From Acheta domesticus (lineage: Eukaryota; Arthropoda; Insecta; Orthoptera; Gryllidae), in NCBI GenBank assembly GCA_031308135.1, contig JAHLJT010009436.1, forward strand, positions 120,753,608 through 120,817,607: a stretch of 64,000 nt of DNA, given 5' to 3'. Positions 59,601-64,000 of this stretch are shown in pieces. Each line of letters begins with the position of its first letter. Position 1 is the first letter of the stretch. The translations under genes were made by a program, and so were the position numbers. Under the pieces are notes generated by a model that searched no databases, had not been told where the DNA came from, and saw only the letters and a list, made by a program, of their open reading frames with translations.

Positions 59601-61190
59601 GGATAGGAGAGGAGAAGAGGACAGAGAGAAAGAGATGCGTTGACATTCTATTCAACAAAATGTGGACAAATCAGCACAATATTAACATAATTTTGTGGAA
59701 TGTCACTACGCAACCGAACAATGTATCTTTTAATTTTATTCCGATTTAGGTCACCCTTTGAACAACTAATTACAATAATGTATTTGATGGTTTTAAAAAA
59801 TATCCAAAAGCGATCACGGGTTTATGGTCAGTAGAAATGCACGTGTTTATTACACTATTATATTAACTCAATTCCAAATTTTATGCATAAAACACCATTA
59901 TCACTCGACACCAACATAGTAAAACCCATGTCGGTCGAATATCAAAATATTATATACGAGTGACGAAATTCTGCAATATAGATAATGGAATTCAAAATTA
60001 AAATTGATGCCAAACACATTTTCTCCTTTTGGTACAATTTTTTCTACAAAATATATATTTCAAACAGCTGGACACAAATAAGCTCTCAGCTGAAAACATT
60101 AACGACATATTATATAATGAAGTGAACAACGTTACCAGTAAAAGTTACTGTTACGAACAACAGAATTTATTGTATCATTTTTCCATTACTTGAAAGAAAT
60201 AACACCAAAACATTCTTTCAATGATTATTTATTAAATGTCAATGACAAAACATCAAATACAAGTACAAGATAAAACAGACTTTTGGACCAGTTACACATG
60301 TATGATCTCCATACGCTCATCAGTTCATATGTCAGATTCATATGACATACATGTGTAAGACATCCACAGGAATATTTAAAGACAAATGCAAGAAGACATA
60401 CTTCTGGTTAAATGTTCTCACTGTAAAAGAAATAATAAATCTACATAAAATAAATATTAATTTTATGCAATAAAAATGAGGGTATTTAAAAGTCCAATCC
60501 TAGCGAATGGTTCTGCAGTTACCAATACCTTTACAAGACTCGCTAGAAATGTTATAACAGTTTTGGGGGAAGGAACATCAAGCATTGCTACACTGTTCAA
60601 TTTCCTTTTAAATCTCCTTATAATACACACGCAGTATAAAACAGGAAAATGGATGGACGTGTAGGCAAACAAACGAGCGTGTTCAGGTCGGAAATGTGTT
60701 GCCTTTTAATGAGTGAGCAAGCAGCCAGCTTGTGGAAAAAGGCGAAAGCCATGGTGCGTGCACGCATCCTTCTTTCAACACGCAAAGGGACAATATAACG
60801 ATCAAGATAGCCCCACTTCTCCGTAGATGAAAATCAATTATTTTTTTCAAGTAGAAAAATTAGGTTTGTTTTGCTTTCCATTGCTCGGTAAGTTTTTCAT
60901 AATTTGAAAAGGGGGTGACAACGACAAATGGAACTGTCACCTTCAACTTTCGATTGCTATATTTCGGGAGTATCGATTTACGTATAGTTTTGTTCGGAGG
61001 AAAAGACATCTAATAGAAGGACTAAGAAGTTATGAACTTCTTTAAATGTAATGTATTTACAATAAGATTTCTCCCAAACTCTGCGATAATTCCATGAGAA
61101 AAGAAGAAACTTGGATATTTAAAACAGATCAAAAAACAAAATTGAGTAGCGATGTAATTCGAAACTCCTTATTCAAATTTCCAGAAGGGG
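59601..61190. other. AT-rich stretch
   Basis: AT-rich apart from the inverted repeat below. Two frames of 62 and 69 codons at 60463-60672 overlap on opposite strands; no domain. Confidence 0.5.
60292..60358. repeat. 13-bp inverted repeat
   Basis: TTACACATGTATG (60292-60304) and CATACATGTGTAA (60346-60358) are exact reverse complements with 41 bases between, which themselves contain two CATATG words. The arms are too short and the loop too unbalanced for a microRNA precursor. It may be the remnant of a small inverted-repeat element. Confidence 0.85.
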
Positions 61191-61430
61191 TTAATTCATT
61201 ACTTATTATAAGCAGGAACACCGCGCCGGGAAACTTAGCATCGAAATCCGTGAGAAGGTGGAGTAGCCGCGTCGCGCACCTCGCGATCGGATCTCGCGAG
61301 ACGCTAGAGCTTCCAAATCCGGGGAGCTCTCGCATTAGCCGCCGGCAGACGAGAAGCGGAGGCGGTTCCTTCGCCCACGCAAGCGACAGCAGCGGCACAA
61401 CTGCGCCATGCAGAAAGGGAGAGAACCACA
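61191..61430. other. GC-rich CpG block 27
   Basis: CpG-rich, about 240 bases, crossed by a 122-codon plus-strand and a 103-codon minus-strand frame. No repeat. Confidence 0.45.
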
Positions 61431-61870
61431 CCAGATGCAATGATGGAAAGAGAGACGAGTAATGTGAGGGGAGAGGTCGTCAAGGAAACAGAAAGGAGCA
61501 GCGATGAGAGATACAATAAGGGGGAAAGGTTAAAGGGAGAAACAAGTAGATAATAAGTGGTACGCAGGAAAAAGAAAAAATAGAGGGAAGACAAGGAAAT
61601 GAATTAAAAAACGGAAGTTGTAATGGCCGAACGGATACATCGAAGCCAAGTACATAGAAATAGGGATGTGGTAGAGTATCCTAAATGGAGTTGGTGGGAG
61701 AGAATAAAGTTAACAAAATGGCAGACGCGAAGCCGGGAGAAGGCAAGGAAGAGGAGAGGGAGAGAGGCTGTGAGGACGTGCGCGCCGAATGGCGTCGGAG
61801 ATGAAGCGACGAGGGCCTCATCAGTATTCCCGACGACAAATGAAGCGCAAGAGCACCCTTCGTACTGATC
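61431..61870 (+). other. purine-skewed tract right of CpG block 27
   Basis: A/G-rich plus strand: 48 of 60 bases at 61441-61500 by hand count. GGGAGAAACAAG and GGAAAAAGAAAAAATAGAGGG words occur without a fixed period. The right end (61730-61860) is G-richer. Confidence 0.6.
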
Positions 61871-62215
61871 GGCACGTAGCTGCGAATCACGCGTCAAAAC
61901 TGCGCAAGAAATCCCGGCTAATTAGGTAAGAGGATGTGCTTCCAACGTCGACGCGAGTGGTGGACCCTTAGGCAACGCCATGAGCATCCTCCAACCCTGT
62001 CGGCGCCTCCTAACAGGTTCCTGGAAGTCCTCTAATCTAACAGACGCCTCCTTACATCCTCCATATACCCAAATGCATCTGCCCTCCCTCCAACCAGACG
62101 AGCAGCCTGACCATCAAAGCTGTTCCCCCGGACCCTACTACATGCATTCTACAACATCGACAACTGGTCTTCTGGCCCTTGACTGAGCCTGTTTCAATCG
62201 ACCTCTCCACCTCCG
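61871..62215 (-). other. pyrimidine-skewed tract
   Basis: C/T-rich plus strand (CCTCC recurs many times at 61988-62210). It points the opposite way to the purine tract immediately to its left, so the strand asymmetry flips near 61.9 kb. Confidence 0.5.
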
Positions 62216-62500
62216 TGGCTTCTGCCGCGCCGCGCCGCGCCGCGCCGCGCCGCGCCGCGCCGGGCTCTGCGCGTCCCGATGCGCCGGCAACAGTTAACAA
62301 GGTAAAAGTTTCCAGCAGACGTCTCAAAGACGGGCGTCCGAAAGACGGGGCGGTATGTTGGCGCTGGCTCACGGCGAAGGACGGATGTTACGAGAGACAC
62401 GGCCCACCGCCGTCGGCTGCCCCAAGCCTCGCCGGCTGCGTTGACAGAGATCCGCGGGAGAGGTGACACTACACTCTGGCACGTGCCGCACGCAATACGA
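62216..62500. other. GC-rich CpG block 28
   Basis: CpG-dense, starting with the pentamer repeat and continuing through GGCGGTATGTTGGCG and GCCGTCGGCTGCC words. Frames of 95 to 126 codons overlap on both strands. Confidence 0.45.
62225..62262 (+). repeat. CCGCG pentamer microsatellite
   Basis: About seven and a half perfect 5-bp CCGCG units. Every unit holds two CpG steps. Confidence 0.93.
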
Positions 62501-63692
62501 GGAATTACCAACTTCCTAGAACTGATGCGAGAAACCGGTGCTAAGTGCATGGGGGGAAGCGGTGGCACGTGCAAGGAAGCAAATTGGAGACAGGGATTGT
62601 GTCAACAAGGGTACGTCAATGTTGCTACTAGACAAGGAAGATTGGGGATTGTACGAACATAGTGGTAGTACATAGATCGCAAGCGATCCTTTTTATTCTG
62701 ACTGGATAAACATAGCATTAGGGTGCCGACCATTTGTTCACTGCTCAGTCGCACTGTCCCTTCCTTTTCGTGACATCGTGAATTAGCTTCCCCCATGGTT
62801 CGTCTTGGACTACGCTTTGCGATATTTGCCCATTTGAGGTTGGTAGGCCTGATTTCATTGTGCCACCTGGAACATTGTTATTTTTTTCTGCTTACGTCTA
62901 CCATTTTGAGCACAACATCCTTTTCCAGGAATTCTGTTTTCCTCACTATATGCTCAAAATCACGAATATACGAACGCTTAACTATTCAAAATAAGGAAGG
63001 ATGGACACAACGCGAAAACGAATGATCAGTAGTAGTCCTACTAGAGTTTGCAAAGTCACTGTTGTCCGATTAAAACATAGGACGAAATGATGTTTGATAA
63101 ACTGAGAAATGAAAATTAGGTCATAAGAAAGCTCCTGATTCAAGAATTGCATCCCAGCTGATCAAACATCGATTAGCCCTCTGTTACAATCGGCGTATAA
63201 ACATTTTGACAGAGTAAACCTCTGAACTACTTCAGCCGGGGCATTTGTAAAGGGATTTTTAAAAGAAAAATATAAGCAATAATAAAACAAAAAGTGTTGA
63301 GTTGAAAGACTTCTGAGCGAATATAAAAATATCCCATTCACTTTGCAGCCTATAACGGAGATAAAACAGAACATAAGTTGTTGATGTTCGCACATTCGTG
63401 CGTAAACGCGGAATTTATTTTCTCTATTATGAAAATGACATCAGTTCAAAAGTCGTAATTTTTTATTAATAAAGTTGCATCATGACCAGTTATAGAGCTT
63501 CATAACCTCAAATTTTCAAGTGCATCTTCAATAGGTCAGTTTAATAAACTGGGCTGTTTGATTAGATTTTCCGCTTAACTTATTTGAAATATTTTCTTCA
63601 GAGAATATTCTACTCGTATCTTGTATTAACCAACTACAGAAATGTAAAACAAAACGACATGAAACTGTGTAAACAAAATTAGAAAGACCTGC
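62501..63692. other. AT-rich to mixed stretch
   Basis: Mixed at the left, AT-rich at the right. The frames of 64 to 77 codons are unrecognised. No repeats noted. Confidence 0.45.
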
Positions 63693-63880
63693 GACCTAGA
63701 TCGCTAAAACAGTACTGCCGTAGTGATCTCGGACCCAGGAGTCGCGGGTTCGAGTCCCGTCTCGGTCGTTGTTGTATGAGTTCGTCCTTTCATCCCCTAT
63801 CATCACCATATCGTTTCATCCTCGTACCATAACGTTAAATCCAATAGTGGTGGCTTATGGCCTAGTAGTTGATGCGACCT
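63693..63880 (+). mobile_element. tRNA-like SINE head with short tail
   Basis: Positions 63693-63767 are 75 bases long, tRNA size. GACCTAG pairs with CTCGGTC at six of seven positions as an acceptor-like stem. GGTTCGAGTCC (63747-63757) is a perfect B box in a 5-bp T-stem (GCGGG/CCCGT, one G-T). TCGCTAAAACAG (63701-63712) is a weak A box. A stem around GATCTC/GGAGTC has one mismatch, but its loop lacks a normal U33, so a working tRNA is unlikely. Non-tRNA sequence with ATCATCACC words follows. A second A-box-like word, TGGCCTAGTAGTTGATGCG, lies at 63858. Confidence 0.6.
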
Positions 63881-64000
63881 TAAATAACAAAAATAGAGAG
63901 AATACTTAAAACTTAAAAATAAAATAATGAGTTGGTAGAAAAGGTTGAAAGATTGGTCCCCAAAAGCAGACTCATACTCCACACAGTCGTTCGCAAATCG
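63881..64000. other. AT-rich end of window
   Basis: AT-rich; nothing recognised. The SINE at the left may continue into this part. Confidence 0.4.

Noticed and set aside
60292..60358. MicroRNA precursor
   Set aside because: The paired arms are only 13 bp and the interior is unbalanced. I also searched by eye for conserved insect microRNA seeds (let-7, miR-10, miR-iab-4, bantam, miR-2, miR-9, miR-1 and others) and found none.
63693..63767. Functional tRNA gene
   Set aside because: Acceptor and T arms are tolerable, but the D arm and anticodon arm do not fold normally and U33 is missing. A SINE head fits better.

Overview
The window looks like non-coding DNA from an animal nuclear genome, most likely an insect. 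The clues are a tRNA-derived SINE whose body resembles families I know from polyneopteran insects (crickets, locusts, stick insects, cockroaches), a second tRNA-like element, many microsatellites and no gene-dense stretch. The assignment to insects is inference; nothing here fixes the species. I found no protein-coding gene, rRNA or functional tRNA that I could defend. The longest open frames (up to about 320 codons) all lie in GC-rich blocks, overlap other long frames on both strands and carry no domain I recognise. Small exons cannot be excluded by eye.

The dominant architecture is an AT-rich background broken by roughly 29 GC-rich, CpG-rich blocks of about 0.2 to 1.6 kb. Main blocks: 0.8-1.5, 1.7-2.2, 2.7-3.3, 3.9-4.4, 9.3-10.5, 11.3-11.7, 15.0-15.4, 20.4-22.2, 23.8-24.1, 24.6-25.2, 25.9-26.9, 27.4-28.2, 30.5-30.9, 31.6-32.5, 33.1-33.8, 35.6-36.2, 38.3-39.3, 44.3-44.8, 46.3-46.7, 48.2-49.1, 51.8-52.0, 52.7-53.1, 53.8-54.1, 55.9-56.2, 56.5-57.1, 58.0-58.3, 58.9-59.6, 61.2-61.4 and 62.2-62.5 kb. 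Many are flanked on one side by a several-hundred-base tract with strong purine/pyrimidine strand asymmetry. The blocks could be promoters, enhancers, origins or recombination-driven GC islands; the sequence alone does not decide. A long intergenic region or large introns around regulatory-rich genes would fit.

Repeats supply most of the firm annotation. A dispersed family occurs at 5.45-5.85 kb and as two tandem, diverged units of about 391 bp at 12.77-13.56 kb. Both loci carry a CTCF-like motif and both are followed by a GA-rich tract, which at the second locus leads into a long TA/CATA microsatellite ending in a perfect hairpin. Other repeats are a 19-bp G-quadruplex-type minisatellite (1.06-1.19 kb), a 151-bp tandem duplication (37.8-38.1 kb), a heptamer minisatellite of about 47 units (45.76-46.1 kb), a direct-repeat complex (52.05-52.70 kb), a minus-strand SINE (45.04-45.45 kb) and a tRNA-like SINE head (63.69-63.88 kb). 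Long AT-rich stretches, especially 16.75-19.2, 40.6-42.4, 42.7-44.3 and 54.1-55.9 kb, show nothing I can name.
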